Origin: Kriegella aquimaris
GTDB taxonomy: Bacteria; Bacteroidota; Bacteroidia; Flavobacteriales; Flavobacteriaceae
Assembly: GCF_900103215.1 (NCBI RefSeq)
Contig: NZ_FNGV01000001.1
Span: forward strand, 1,116,001-1,180,000
Direction of reading: 5' to 3'
DNA: 64,000 nucleotides
The notes under the pieces were generated by a model, which worked only from the letters and a program-made list of their open reading frames with translations, did not search any database and was not told the origin of the DNA. The position numbers were made by a program, and so were the translations under genes. Below are positions 45,601-53,594 of this stretch, one piece after another. Within the stretch, counting starts at the first letter, position 1; every line of letters starts with the position of its first letter.

Positions 45601-45889
45601 ATGGAATTCTTTTGCCAGAGCGGAACGATGGTTATATGATGCTTCCTATGTGAAACTACGCCAGATCACCATTTCTTATTCACTTCCAAAAACCCTCACC
45701 TCTAAAATTGGGCTTAGTGCAATAGACCTTTCCCTTTTCGCTAGGAACATCGCCTTGTTATACAGCAAGAACGAAAATTTTGACCCAGAAGTAGCGAACA
45801 AAGATGCTAGTTTATCGTCTCAGGGATCGGAATTTGCGTCCAATCCATCGGCAAGAAACATAGGACTTCGGGCTAAAATTACTTTCTAA
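42650..45889 (+). CDS. SusC/RagA-family TonB-dependent outer-membrane transporter (PUL 2)
   Basis: A 1,079-aa receptor. Signal peptide (to about 28), CarboxypepD_reg-like domain (ISGTVTDETGIPLLGVTVLNE, about 33-110), TonB box and plug (LDEVVVTALGITREKKALGYAVQ, IRGNQSLTGNNQPLFVVDGIPIDN, KGGNAAALYGSRGANGVVLITTK, about 105-250) and a long beta-barrel with a terminal aromatic (ITF). The DEVVVTALGI type of box and the ALGY plug start mark a different SusC subgroup from that in PUL 1, the type usually paired with SusD-like_2 lipoproteins, as is the case here 40 nt downstream. Confidence 0.95.
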   Translation: MKTILKTVLTKRIFLFGIYLLTTGALVAQNQTISGTVTDETGIPLLGVTVLNENSNEGAITDFDGKYSIQAIENANLTFSYIGYSEQTIAIGSRTTIDIAMQPDVQSLDEVVVTALGITREKKALGYAVQELSGDDIKNTSETNVINALAGKSAGVLINSSNGNVGASSRITIRGNQSLTGNNQPLFVVDGIPIDNSIVSSTRGGYDFTDMGNGAADINPSDIAEMTILKGGNAAALYGSRGANGVVLITTKSGKGKGFSVSLENSITLSNPFLLPDYQNEYGQGGGQQYWYKDGLNGGSNDGVDESFGPRLDYTVQAGDIAPGGKLYWAIEAGFPQTPGEILTLPQFDSPVDPVTGERTATPWISQPNNIKNFYETGITRVTNVALSNGGDWGNMRLSITNSDQTGMVPNTNQVKNTINFSGNTNLTDKLSFEAKGSYINSNGNLNGAGYTFNNIGMQTIWTARQVNWDYMKNNIENPDGTQISWINRWHNNPYWIQYKNLNPQSKNRLIGSTSLKYQFNDWLSLTSRAGIDYSNEQVELIRAYYGNNDPEGRYAVSNYFRQEINADILLSAVKNITDDLSLTANVGANIMNNQYRLQTSSVDRLVVPDIYSLSNAKETPTTTFYQREKEIQSMYASLSLGYKRQVYLDLTGRNDWSSTLAKKNNSYFYPSATGSWIFSETFKANRNLLSFGKLRLSIAQVGNDTDPYRLDATYSAATPYGNNPSFSLSTAMPPADLVNELVTSKELGLDLKFFNNRLGIDVTLYNSVAKNQILSAPVSPTSGFNTQVINAGQVDNEGVEIILTGTPIQTNNFSWDVTANYGKNTSKIIALNGDIQRLELFKTEGNQINVVADVGGSYGDMWGKGYVYHENGKPIVDASGVPLTSDIKKLGNLMPDWIGGLNNSFSYKNINLSVLIDAKIGGDIYSRTNQDGWATGALTSTVGLNPNGVDVRDPLADGGGYLFDGVFEDGTPNNIYQDLDGFRWNSFARAERWLYDASYVKLRQITISYSLPKTLTSKIGLSAIDLSLFARNIALLYSKNENFDPEVANKDASLSSQGSEFASNPSARNIGLRAKITF

Positions 45890-45929
45890 AAAACAAATCT
45901 ATTCATTGAAATCTTAAATTAAACGTGAG

Positions 45930-47381
45930 ATGAACATACATATAAAATTACTATCTGCAATTATTCTGAGTTCTTTGACATACGGCTGTACGGATGATTT
46001 TGAAGAAATGAACACCAGTCCGAACGACCTGACTTCCGTGCCTTATAAAACATTGATAACCGATGCGGAAATCAGCATAGTAAAGGCCTATAACCCGGTC
46101 CTTAACTTTGAGGTAAGTTGGGCAAGGTACAATGTACGTGACGTATACGTACAAAACGACCGATATGAGCAAACGGGCAGTGGAACAAATTTCAATGTGT
46201 ACAGTGGACACCTAAAGAATTTACAGGCGGCCATTGAACTTGCTGCGGAAGCCGAGGACAATAATGCAATAGCCGTAGCCCAAATAATGAAAGCCTATGC
46301 CTTTCAAAATATGACCGACTGGTATGGAGACATTCCCTACTCGGAAGCACTTATGGCCGACGACTCCGAAAACCCCAACATATACCCTAAATATGATTCG
46401 CAGCAAAGTATTTACACAGATATTATTGCGCAGTTAAAGGCAGCCAATACGATGATTGACACTTCTGAAAGTATGGGTACGGCAGATGTTATATTCGATG
46501 GCGACATGACGATGTGGAAAAAATTCGCCAACTCCCTATTATTGCGTGTTTATATGCGAATGTCCCTCATAGACCCTACAACTGCCCAAACCGGTATTGA
46601 AGAGATTATGGCCGACCCCAGTACTTATCCCATAATCGATTCAAACGAAAGTGCAGCCTTCAAGTATTGGCTTCCAGAGGATGCTACCTATCGTAGCCCC
46701 TATTATATGGATCCTACGCAAGCCGCTAAACAAGAGAACGTAACCTCGGCATATATGGTAGATTTCTTAAAAACAAGAAATGATTTAGCTAGGCTCGCAG
46801 TATATGCCGAACCTGCCGACACTAGTGGCGAATATGTAGGCCTACCACTAGGCACCCTAGGTCAGAATACCCCCGATTTATCTATTATGGGCGTGGCCGA
46901 ATTTCGTTCCACCGATTCTCCCACGAGAATTATGAGGTATTCCGAAGTACTATTTATTCTTGCTGAAGCTGCCTTAAATGGTTGGAATGTCGGAATTACG
47001 GCACAAGATGCCTACGAAGCCGCCATCACTGCAAGTTTTGAAGAGTATGGTTTAGAAGTTGGAACTTATCTCTCCGAAGCGCTTGTTGATTTCAATGGAG
47101 GAATTGATCAGCGTGAATTAATAGGCGAACAAAAATGGTGCGCCCTATACCCTGACGGCAACCAAGGGTGGGCTGAAGTTCGCCGCACTGGTTTTCCTGT
47201 CTATGTTGCTACCACGGAACCCGTGGAATCTCTGTACCCAGGAAATGGCACAATACTCAGAAAACCTTACCCTTATGCTGAGGCTATATCGAATCCGGAA
47301 GGATTTAATGCGGCCATAAGTGCACAACCAGGAATCATAGAGGAAAAATTTGGTGCAGGTGTTTGGTGGGATGTTAACTAG
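45930..47381 (+). CDS. SusD-like lipoprotein, SusD-like_2 type (PUL 2)
   Basis: A 483-aa outer-membrane lipoprotein. The leader ends in SSLTYGCTDDFEEMN (lipid Cys about 20), followed by NTSPNDLTSVPYKTLITDAE, the opening typical of the PF12771 (SusD-like_2) group rather than classical SusD. Helical repeats include AQIMKAYAFQNMTDWYGDIPYSEAL (about 113-137), FANSLLLRVYMRMSLID and RYSEVLFILAEAALNGW. It caps the SusC encoded upstream and binds the glycan. A terminator follows at 47462, so susCD may be regulated apart from the enzymes downstream. Confidence 0.93.
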   Translation: MNIHIKLLSAIILSSLTYGCTDDFEEMNTSPNDLTSVPYKTLITDAEISIVKAYNPVLNFEVSWARYNVRDVYVQNDRYEQTGSGTNFNVYSGHLKNLQAAIELAAEAEDNNAIAVAQIMKAYAFQNMTDWYGDIPYSEALMADDSENPNIYPKYDSQQSIYTDIIAQLKAANTMIDTSESMGTADVIFDGDMTMWKKFANSLLLRVYMRMSLIDPTTAQTGIEEIMADPSTYPIIDSNESAAFKYWLPEDATYRSPYYMDPTQAAKQENVTSAYMVDFLKTRNDLARLAVYAEPADTSGEYVGLPLGTLGQNTPDLSIMGVAEFRSTDSPTRIMRYSEVLFILAEAALNGWNVGITAQDAYEAAITASFEEYGLEVGTYLSEALVDFNGGIDQRELIGEQKWCALYPDGNQGWAEVRRTGFPVYVATTEPVESLYPGNGTILRKPYPYAEAISNPEGFNAAISAQPGIIEEKFGAGVWWDVN

Positions 47382-47461
47382 TATACTTAAGAATATATGT
47401 AGTCACAGTTTGATATATTAGAAAAGAGAATTGTTTGTTAAAGTGAGTTGAGTTAGTTACT

Positions 47462-47496
47462 AAGAGTAGCAGCAGATTTTTTTCTCTGCTACTCTT
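47462..47496 (+). terminator. Terminator after susD (PUL 2)
   Basis: An 11-bp perfect stem (AAGAGTAGCAG with CTGCTACTCTT) around a T-rich loop, ending in a T run, about 80 nt after the susD stop codon and 60 nt before the sulfatase start. Confidence 0.85.
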
Positions 47497-47558
47497 TTTC
47501 AATTAGCAGATAATCATATTACGGTGCTTAAAAATTTTCAGATAACAAATCCTTACTA

Positions 47559-49151
47559 ATGAAGTTTAATAAATTTATACCTTTAATATTATCTATTGGA
47601 CTGGTTGTATTGTGGATCAATAGCGTTTCCTTTAAAAGGAATGAACAAAAAAATCATATTAAGAGGAAACCCAACATTATCTTTCTCTTAAGTGATGATC
47701 AAAGGGATAATACTTTTGGCGCCATGGGTCACCCCGTGTTAAAAACACCTAATGCGGATAAATTGATAAAAGAGGGGGTCAGATTTAAAAACACCTATAT
47801 TGCCGCCCCAGTTTGCTGTCCCAGTAGAGTTTCTTTCTTCACCGGAATGTATGAACGGGTGCATGGTGTTGGCTTTTCCACTAAGTTCCAATTGACGGAA
47901 GACCAATGGATGCAAACATATCCCCAACTCCTTAGGTCAAATGGATACTATTCTGGGTTTGTTGGTAAGTTCGGGGTTGAATATTACACGTTTAAGGGTA
48001 AAGCTTCCGAAAAATTTGACTATTGGAGCGCTCATGACGGATGGGCGGAATTTTGGCCAAAAGAACTTGAGAACTGTAGGGATTATGTCGATTCTAAAGA
48101 AGATATTATCACGCCTATTATGGGTGAGAAAATTGGGGAATTCCTCGACAAAATTCCTACGGACCAACCCTTCAGCCTATCGGTCAGTTTTTCGGTTCCA
48201 CACGGTAGCCAAATAGTTTCCATGTACCCGGATAATGAATTAGCCGCAAAAGGTAGGATTCCGGCAAATGAGTACCCAAAATTAAAGGGTATACCTTTTT
48301 ATGACACCATGTATAGGGATAAGAAAATAACTATTCCCGCTGAAACAGGTACAGATCCCTATGTAAACATTCCCAAAAGAATGTTGGACCAAAGTAAAGG
48401 AAGGGCCACGGGCACCTATATTTACGATTATAGCAGAGAATCCTGTAAGGAACATTATATACGATATTATCAGCAAATATCGGGGATGGATAAGGTAATC
48501 GGGGATTTGATGAAATCCTTGAAAAAAAAGGGTTTGAGCGATAACACCATTATTATTTTTGCAAGCGATCATGGGCTTTTAATGGGAGAATATGGAATGT
48601 CTGGAAAAGCACTTCTGTACGATATGGTAGAGAAGATACCCTGTTTTATATATGACCCTAGGCTACCCAAAAATAAGAAGGGAATTACAGTCGATAATTT
48701 GGTTTCCAGTCTTGATATTACCTCTACAATACTCGACTATGCCGGAATAGAACCTCCTGCCAACATGCAGGGAAAAAGTCTTGTACCATTAATAAATGGC
48801 GAAGAAAAGGAATGGAGAAATGAACTTTTTCTTGAAAGCCTATTTACTGGCAGGGACACTCCTTTTAGCGAAGGTATAAGAATGGGCGATTGGAAATATA
48901 TAAGAATGTATGGACACCATGAATGGAGTTGGGAGGAGCAAGATGTGGATTTTAAAAGCAAAAAACCAGAATTTGAACAACTGTTCAATTTAAAGAACGA
49001 CCCACGGGAAATGCACAATTTGATAAGTGAATACGACGGCTCCAAAATTCTAAGTGAATTAAGAAATAAAACAGCAAATTATTCGGAAGAAAAGAATCTG
49101 GAAAGGAAGAGGTACATCCAATCTAACCCGTCAGCTATAAAGGCTAGATAG
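47559..49151 (+). CDS. S1-family sulfatase (1)
   Basis: A 530-aa enzyme with an N-terminal signal anchor (about 7-23). The alkaline-phosphatase fold starts KPNIIFLLSDDQRDNTFGAMG (metal-binding Asp pair 46-47). The formylglycine motif is CCPSR with Cys86 as the residue to be modified, followed by VSFFTGMYERVHG. A late metal site is seen in IIIFASDHGLLMGEYGMSGK (about 330-350). It hydrolyses sulfate esters from a sugar; the position attacked cannot be read. Wording of the C-terminal part (EGIRMGDWKYIRMY, LFNLKNDPREMHNL) fits carbohydrate sulfatases. First enzyme gene after susCD of PUL 2. Confidence 0.92.
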   Translation: MKFNKFIPLILSIGLVVLWINSVSFKRNEQKNHIKRKPNIIFLLSDDQRDNTFGAMGHPVLKTPNADKLIKEGVRFKNTYIAAPVCCPSRVSFFTGMYERVHGVGFSTKFQLTEDQWMQTYPQLLRSNGYYSGFVGKFGVEYYTFKGKASEKFDYWSAHDGWAEFWPKELENCRDYVDSKEDIITPIMGEKIGEFLDKIPTDQPFSLSVSFSVPHGSQIVSMYPDNELAAKGRIPANEYPKLKGIPFYDTMYRDKKITIPAETGTDPYVNIPKRMLDQSKGRATGTYIYDYSRESCKEHYIRYYQQISGMDKVIGDLMKSLKKKGLSDNTIIIFASDHGLLMGEYGMSGKALLYDMVEKIPCFIYDPRLPKNKKGITVDNLVSSLDITSTILDYAGIEPPANMQGKSLVPLINGEEKEWRNELFLESLFTGRDTPFSEGIRMGDWKYIRMYGHHEWSWEEQDVDFKSKKPEFEQLFNLKNDPREMHNLISEYDGSKILSELRNKTANYSEEKNLERKRYIQSNPSAIKAR

Positions 49152-49225
49152 AAGTTCCTATTAATAATCTTTCATATTGGCCAGAATAAGACCCATATAA
49201 TCTAGTTATTTCTTGGCATAAAAAA

Positions 49226-49996
49226 ATGAAGAAAATGAAATATTGGAAAAGAAATATTATTAGGATTCTACTGTTGATTAGCTTTTTGGCCGCACCATGT
49301 TCTTCATTTGCAGATAATTACCCAAAAAAACCGAATATAGATGTCGTTCACTACACCTTTGATATCACCTTATCCGATGAAACCGATTTTATAAAGGCCA
49401 CCGCCACCATTCTTGTTAAATTCAAAACCAACGGAATTGAAACCTTGCGACCAGACCTGACCAATAAGAGTGAAAATTTGGCCAATAAGGGCATGACGGT
49501 AAAGCTGGTAATTTCACAGGGCAAAACAATGCCAATTACTCATGGTGGCGATGTGCTCTTAATTAACTTGCCACCCTCCCTTGAAAACATAGAACGAAGC
49601 ATCATCATTGAATACAAAGGTATTCCCAATACCGGGTTAAAAATAGGTGATAACAAATATGAAGATCGCACTTTTTTTAGCGATAATTGGCCTAACAAAG
49701 CTCGAAATTGGCTGCCCACCGTAGACCACCCCTATGACAATGCTACCAGCTATAATGGCAAAAACAAGATAATAGAAATAAACCAGCTACAACCTGAAAA
49801 GTACACCTTTAATATGCCTTTAGAATTGGATATTATAACGAACGAAGATATCCCCTCCCGTAGGCAAATCATACAACTGAACAAAAGAAAGGTTAAGATT
49901 TCCATTCCTTCCGATATTCCACCAAGCCATATTCTATTGGACCCAGAGACCAACTTATTGGCCCAATGGGATTTTCTCAAAAGGATTGACTTATAA
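49226..49996 (+). pseudogene. M1-type aminopeptidase relic lacking the catalytic domain
   Basis: A 256-aa frame with signal peptide (to about 30). Residues 35-172 match the N-terminal beta domain of M1 aminopeptidases, ending in FFSDNWPNKARNWLPTVDHPYDNAT. Without any frame break the sequence then jumps to what looks like the very C-terminal strand domain of the same family (KIIEINQLQPEKYTFNMPLELDI ... ILLDPETNLLAQWDF). The roughly 400 residues expected between them, including GAMEN and the HExxH-18x-E zinc site, are absent. An in-frame internal deletion is the simplest reading. It cannot be a peptidase. Whether the residual protein has a use, for example peptide binding, is unknown. Confidence 0.7.
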
Positions 49997-50103
49997 AAAA
50001 CAAAAAATCGTCAAAATCGAAGAAATGGAATATTGGTGCAATTGCCGGAAAACCTTATCAATAGGAATTTATTAAACTAGATTATATAAAAATTGCAAAC
50101 AAC

Positions 50104-52554
50104 ATGAAAATTAAAAAAATATTTCTTTTGACCCTTGTCTTATCTGCCAATATGGCTTTGACACAGGTTAAAAATACCCCAGAAGCAACCCAAACAACTT
50201 TTGACCCAGCAACGGTACTATGGTACGATCAACCTGCATCTATCTGGGAAGAAGCATTACCCGTGGGTAACGGCCGTATCGGCGCAATGGTATACGGTAA
50301 ATCTGGTGAAGAAAAAATTCATTTCAACGAAGAGACCTATTGGACGGGTGGCCCTTACTCAACTGTTGTAAAGGGAGGATACAAAAAACTTCCAGAGATT
50401 CAGCAATATATTTTTAATGGCGAACCCATCAAAGCGCATAAACTTTTTGGGCGGGCTTTAATGGGTTATCCTGTCGAACAGCAGAAATACCAATCCCTAG
50501 CCAATCTACATCTGTTTTTTGGTCAAGATAGCGTTGATCAATACCGTAGATCTTTAGACTTAAAGACAGGTATTGTAACGGTTGAATATAAGTACAAGGG
50601 AGTAAACTATACCAAGGAAATTTTTGCATCTGCAGTTGATCAAACAATAGCCATACGCATTACTGCCGATAAGCCCGGTAGCATCACCTTTGACGCTGAA
50701 TTACGAGGGGTACGCAACAGCGCACATTCCAATTATGCAACGGATTATTTTCGTATGGACGGACTAGGGGAAGACCAACTAAAAATAACCGGAAAATCAG
50801 CAGACTATATGGGCGTAACCGGTAAACTAAAATACGAGGCGAGAATAAAGGCTATACCCGAAGGGGGCACGATGAGTATCGACGACACCATGTTGAGTAT
50901 AAAAAATGCTGATTCGGCAACTCTTTATTTCGTAGCTGCAACAAATTTCGTCAACTACAAAGATGTAACGGCCGACGAAAACGGCCGAGTAGAAAACATG
51001 CTCAAAAAATTACAAGAGAATTCTTTCGCAGACATTAAGAAAAAGGCGTTGGTAGATTATAAAAAATATTTTGATAGGGTTACCTTAACACTACCAACTA
51101 CCGAAAATTCCTTTTTACCAACAGATGAGAGAATGGCAGAGATTCAGTCAAGCCCCGACCCTCAATTATCAACATTGTGCTATAATTTCGGGAGATACCT
51201 ACTTATTTCTTCATCTAGGCCCGGTACCCAACCCGCCAACCTTCAAGGTATTTGGAACAACGATATGAACCCCGCTTGGGATTCAAAATACACGACCAAT
51301 ATAAATACCGAAATGAATTATTGGGCGGTAGAAAGCGCCAATCTTCCCGAGCTTTCAGAGCCATTGACAACGATGGTGAAAGAATTGACCGATCAAGGAA
51401 CTGAGATTGCCCGAGAACATTATGGAGCCAAAGGGTGGGTGTTTCACCAGAACACTGACCTTTGGCGCGTAGCTGCTCCAATGGATGGTCCAACATGGGG
51501 AACATTTACTGTTGGAGGCGCTTGGTTGACCACTCATTTATGGGAACACTATCTTTTCACGCAAGACAAAGAATACTTAAAAGAGGTTTATCCTATCATG
51601 AAAGGTTCAGTAGAATTTTTTATGGATTTTCTTGTCGAATACCCGGGTAAGGACTGGTTAGTGACGAATCCTTCAAACTCCCCTGAAAATCCACCTGAAG
51701 GGAAAGGTTACAAGTATTTTTATGATGAAATAACCGGCATGTACTACTTTACGACAATTGTCGCCGGGTCTACCATTGACATGCAGATTTTAAAAGACCT
51801 GTTTTCTTATTTTGACTCAGCTTCTGAAATTCTTGATATCGATCCAGATTTGAGAAAACAAGTTGCAATGGCAAGAAAAAGATTGGTCCCTTCGCAAATC
51901 GGTAAAGATGGAACACTTCAAGAATGGACAGAAGACTATGGTCAAATGGAAAAAAACCATCGCCATGCTTCCCATTTATATGGTCTGTACCCAGGAAATG
52001 TGATATCAGTAACAAGAACTCCTGAACTCATTGAACCGGTAAAGAAGACCTTGGAACTAAGAGGAGACGGTGCCTCTGGCTGGTCTAGAGCTTGGAAAAC
52101 ATGTTTATGGGCTCGTTTAAGAGATGGCGATAGGGCCAATTCAATTTTTAAAGGGTATCTAAAAGAACAATCTTACCCATCTTTATTTGCAATATGTGCC
52201 AAACAGTTTCAAGTAGATGGTTCGTTAGGTATGTCTGCTGGAATTACGGAGATGTTGATACAATCACATGAAGGGTATTTAGACCTTCTACCTGCTTTAC
52301 CTTCCGAATGGTCCGATGGTCAATTTACCGGAGTATGTGCTCGTGGCGGATTTGAACTTGATTTTAGTTGGAAGGACAAAAACCTGACTTCCGTGGCGAT
52401 ATTGTCAAAAGCTGGCACGCCTTGTAGCCTAAAGACAACAAACAAGATAAAAGTCTTTTCAGATGGCAAACCAATTAAAACTAAAAAACGTACCGGCCAA
52501 GTAGTAGAATTCAACACAGAAAAAGACAAAACCTATATTATCGAAGGAATATAA
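50104..52554 (+). CDS. GH95 alpha-L-fucosidase / alpha-L-galactosidase
   Basis: An 816-aa exported glycoside hydrolase (signal peptide to about 20). GH95 layout: N-terminal beta domain starting WYDQPASIWEEALPVGNGRIGAMVYG, linker, then an (alpha/alpha)6 catalytic domain. Expected active-site residues are present: Asn399 and Asn401 in TTNINTEMNYW, general acid Glu607 in LQEWTEDYG and Asp705 in QVDGSLGMSAGI. GH95 enzymes invert and release alpha-1,2-linked L-fucose or alpha-L-galactose; which of the two cannot be told here. A gene for an L-galactose-dehydrogenase-like reductase follows 76 nt later, and a sugar symporter after it, suggesting the released sugar is used directly. Confidence 0.93.
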   Translation: MKIKKIFLLTLVLSANMALTQVKNTPEATQTTFDPATVLWYDQPASIWEEALPVGNGRIGAMVYGKSGEEKIHFNEETYWTGGPYSTVVKGGYKKLPEIQQYIFNGEPIKAHKLFGRALMGYPVEQQKYQSLANLHLFFGQDSVDQYRRSLDLKTGIVTVEYKYKGVNYTKEIFASAVDQTIAIRITADKPGSITFDAELRGVRNSAHSNYATDYFRMDGLGEDQLKITGKSADYMGVTGKLKYEARIKAIPEGGTMSIDDTMLSIKNADSATLYFVAATNFVNYKDVTADENGRVENMLKKLQENSFADIKKKALVDYKKYFDRVTLTLPTTENSFLPTDERMAEIQSSPDPQLSTLCYNFGRYLLISSSRPGTQPANLQGIWNNDMNPAWDSKYTTNINTEMNYWAVESANLPELSEPLTTMVKELTDQGTEIAREHYGAKGWVFHQNTDLWRVAAPMDGPTWGTFTVGGAWLTTHLWEHYLFTQDKEYLKEVYPIMKGSVEFFMDFLVEYPGKDWLVTNPSNSPENPPEGKGYKYFYDEITGMYYFTTIVAGSTIDMQILKDLFSYFDSASEILDIDPDLRKQVAMARKRLVPSQIGKDGTLQEWTEDYGQMEKNHRHASHLYGLYPGNVISVTRTPELIEPVKKTLELRGDGASGWSRAWKTCLWARLRDGDRANSIFKGYLKEQSYPSLFAICAKQFQVDGSLGMSAGITEMLIQSHEGYLDLLPALPSEWSDGQFTGVCARGGFELDFSWKDKNLTSVAILSKAGTPCSLKTTNKIKVFSDGKPIKTKKRTGQVVEFNTEKDKTYIIEGI

Positions 52555-52630
52555 ATTCTAGTTCCCACAGTAAATACACGAAGCACTACAAAATCTATCA
52601 AGGACAAAATAATTGAAAATTAAGCCTGAA

Positions 52631-53593
52631 ATGAGATACAACACTTTAGGAAATACAGCTATAACCATAAGCGAATTAGGTTTTGGAGCCTCCGCCATTG
52701 GGGGCATGTTTAACAACACAGAAAAAGATGAGGCTTTAAAAACCGTACATTTAGCTTTTGACCGCGGCATCAATTATTTTGATACTTCCCCTGCTTATGG
52801 TCGAATGAATTCCACTTACGGTCCTATTACCTCAGAAATAGTTTTAGGAAACGCGCTCAAAGATATCAAGCGTTCTGAATTTATACTTTCGACCAAAGCC
52901 GGAAAAATTTCTTCATTACCTCCCGAATTGAATTTTAGTTATCAAGCCATAATCGACTCTGTGGAGTCGAGCTTAGAACGCCTTCAGACCGACTATTTAG
53001 ATATTGTTTTTTTACATGACATTGAATATGATAAAGGAAAGCACCTTGATATGGCACTAAATGAGGGGCTGGAAGCTTTACGGGATATGAAAAAAGCAGG
53101 AAAGATTAGATTTATCGGAGGTTCTTGCTACTCCATCGAAGTACTCAACAAAGTTATTCCCAATTATGATTTGGATGTAGTGCTAGTGCACAATCATTAT
53201 ACGTTAATCAACAATCAGTTGTTGGAATTAATACCAAAAATCAAGAAAAAAGGAATGGGTTTGGTCAGCGCTTCTCCTTTTGCCAGCGGTCTATTAACGA
53301 ACCAAGGACCACCCGATTGGTACCCGACTTCAAAAAAAGACTTGTGCATCATGGACAAAACCCTTAATTTCTGCAAAGAAAATAATGTTCACATTGAAAA
53401 ACTAGCTATTCAATACGCGTTAAGCAATCCTGAAATTCCGACAACATTGTTCAGTTGTAACCAACAGTACCATCTAAATCAAAATGTGGATTGGAGCGAA
53501 GAACCAACGGACAATGCCATGATTAAAAATCTATGTACATTGCTTGAACCATTGCGAAACAAGGATTTCGATTTTGGTGCATACAACGACTAA
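52631..53593 (+). CDS. Aldo-keto reductase, L-galactose/L-fucose dehydrogenase type
   Basis: About 320 aa from ATG 52631; a TTG six codons upstream is less likely. Aldo-keto reductase barrel with catalytic tetrad Asp and Tyr in NYFDTSPAYG, Lys in LSTKAGK and His in VFLHDIEYD. The opening LGNTAITISELGFGASAIGGMF and the later VSASPFASGLLTNQGPPDWYP resemble plant L-galactose 1-dehydrogenase remarkably well. L-fucose is 6-deoxy-L-galactose, so oxidation of either at C1 to the lactone is plausible. No signal peptide: acts in the cytoplasm after import. One base separates its stop from the symporter start. Confidence 0.88.
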   Translation: MRYNTLGNTAITISELGFGASAIGGMFNNTEKDEALKTVHLAFDRGINYFDTSPAYGRMNSTYGPITSEIVLGNALKDIKRSEFILSTKAGKISSLPPELNFSYQAIIDSVESSLERLQTDYLDIVFLHDIEYDKGKHLDMALNEGLEALRDMKKAGKIRFIGGSCYSIEVLNKVIPNYDLDVVLVHNHYTLINNQLLELIPKIKKKGMGLVSASPFASGLLTNQGPPDWYPTSKKDLCIMDKTLNFCKENNVHIEKLAIQYALSNPEIPTTLFSCNQQYHLNQNVDWSEEPTDNAMIKNLCTLLEPLRNKDFDFGAYND

Positions 53594-53594
53594 C

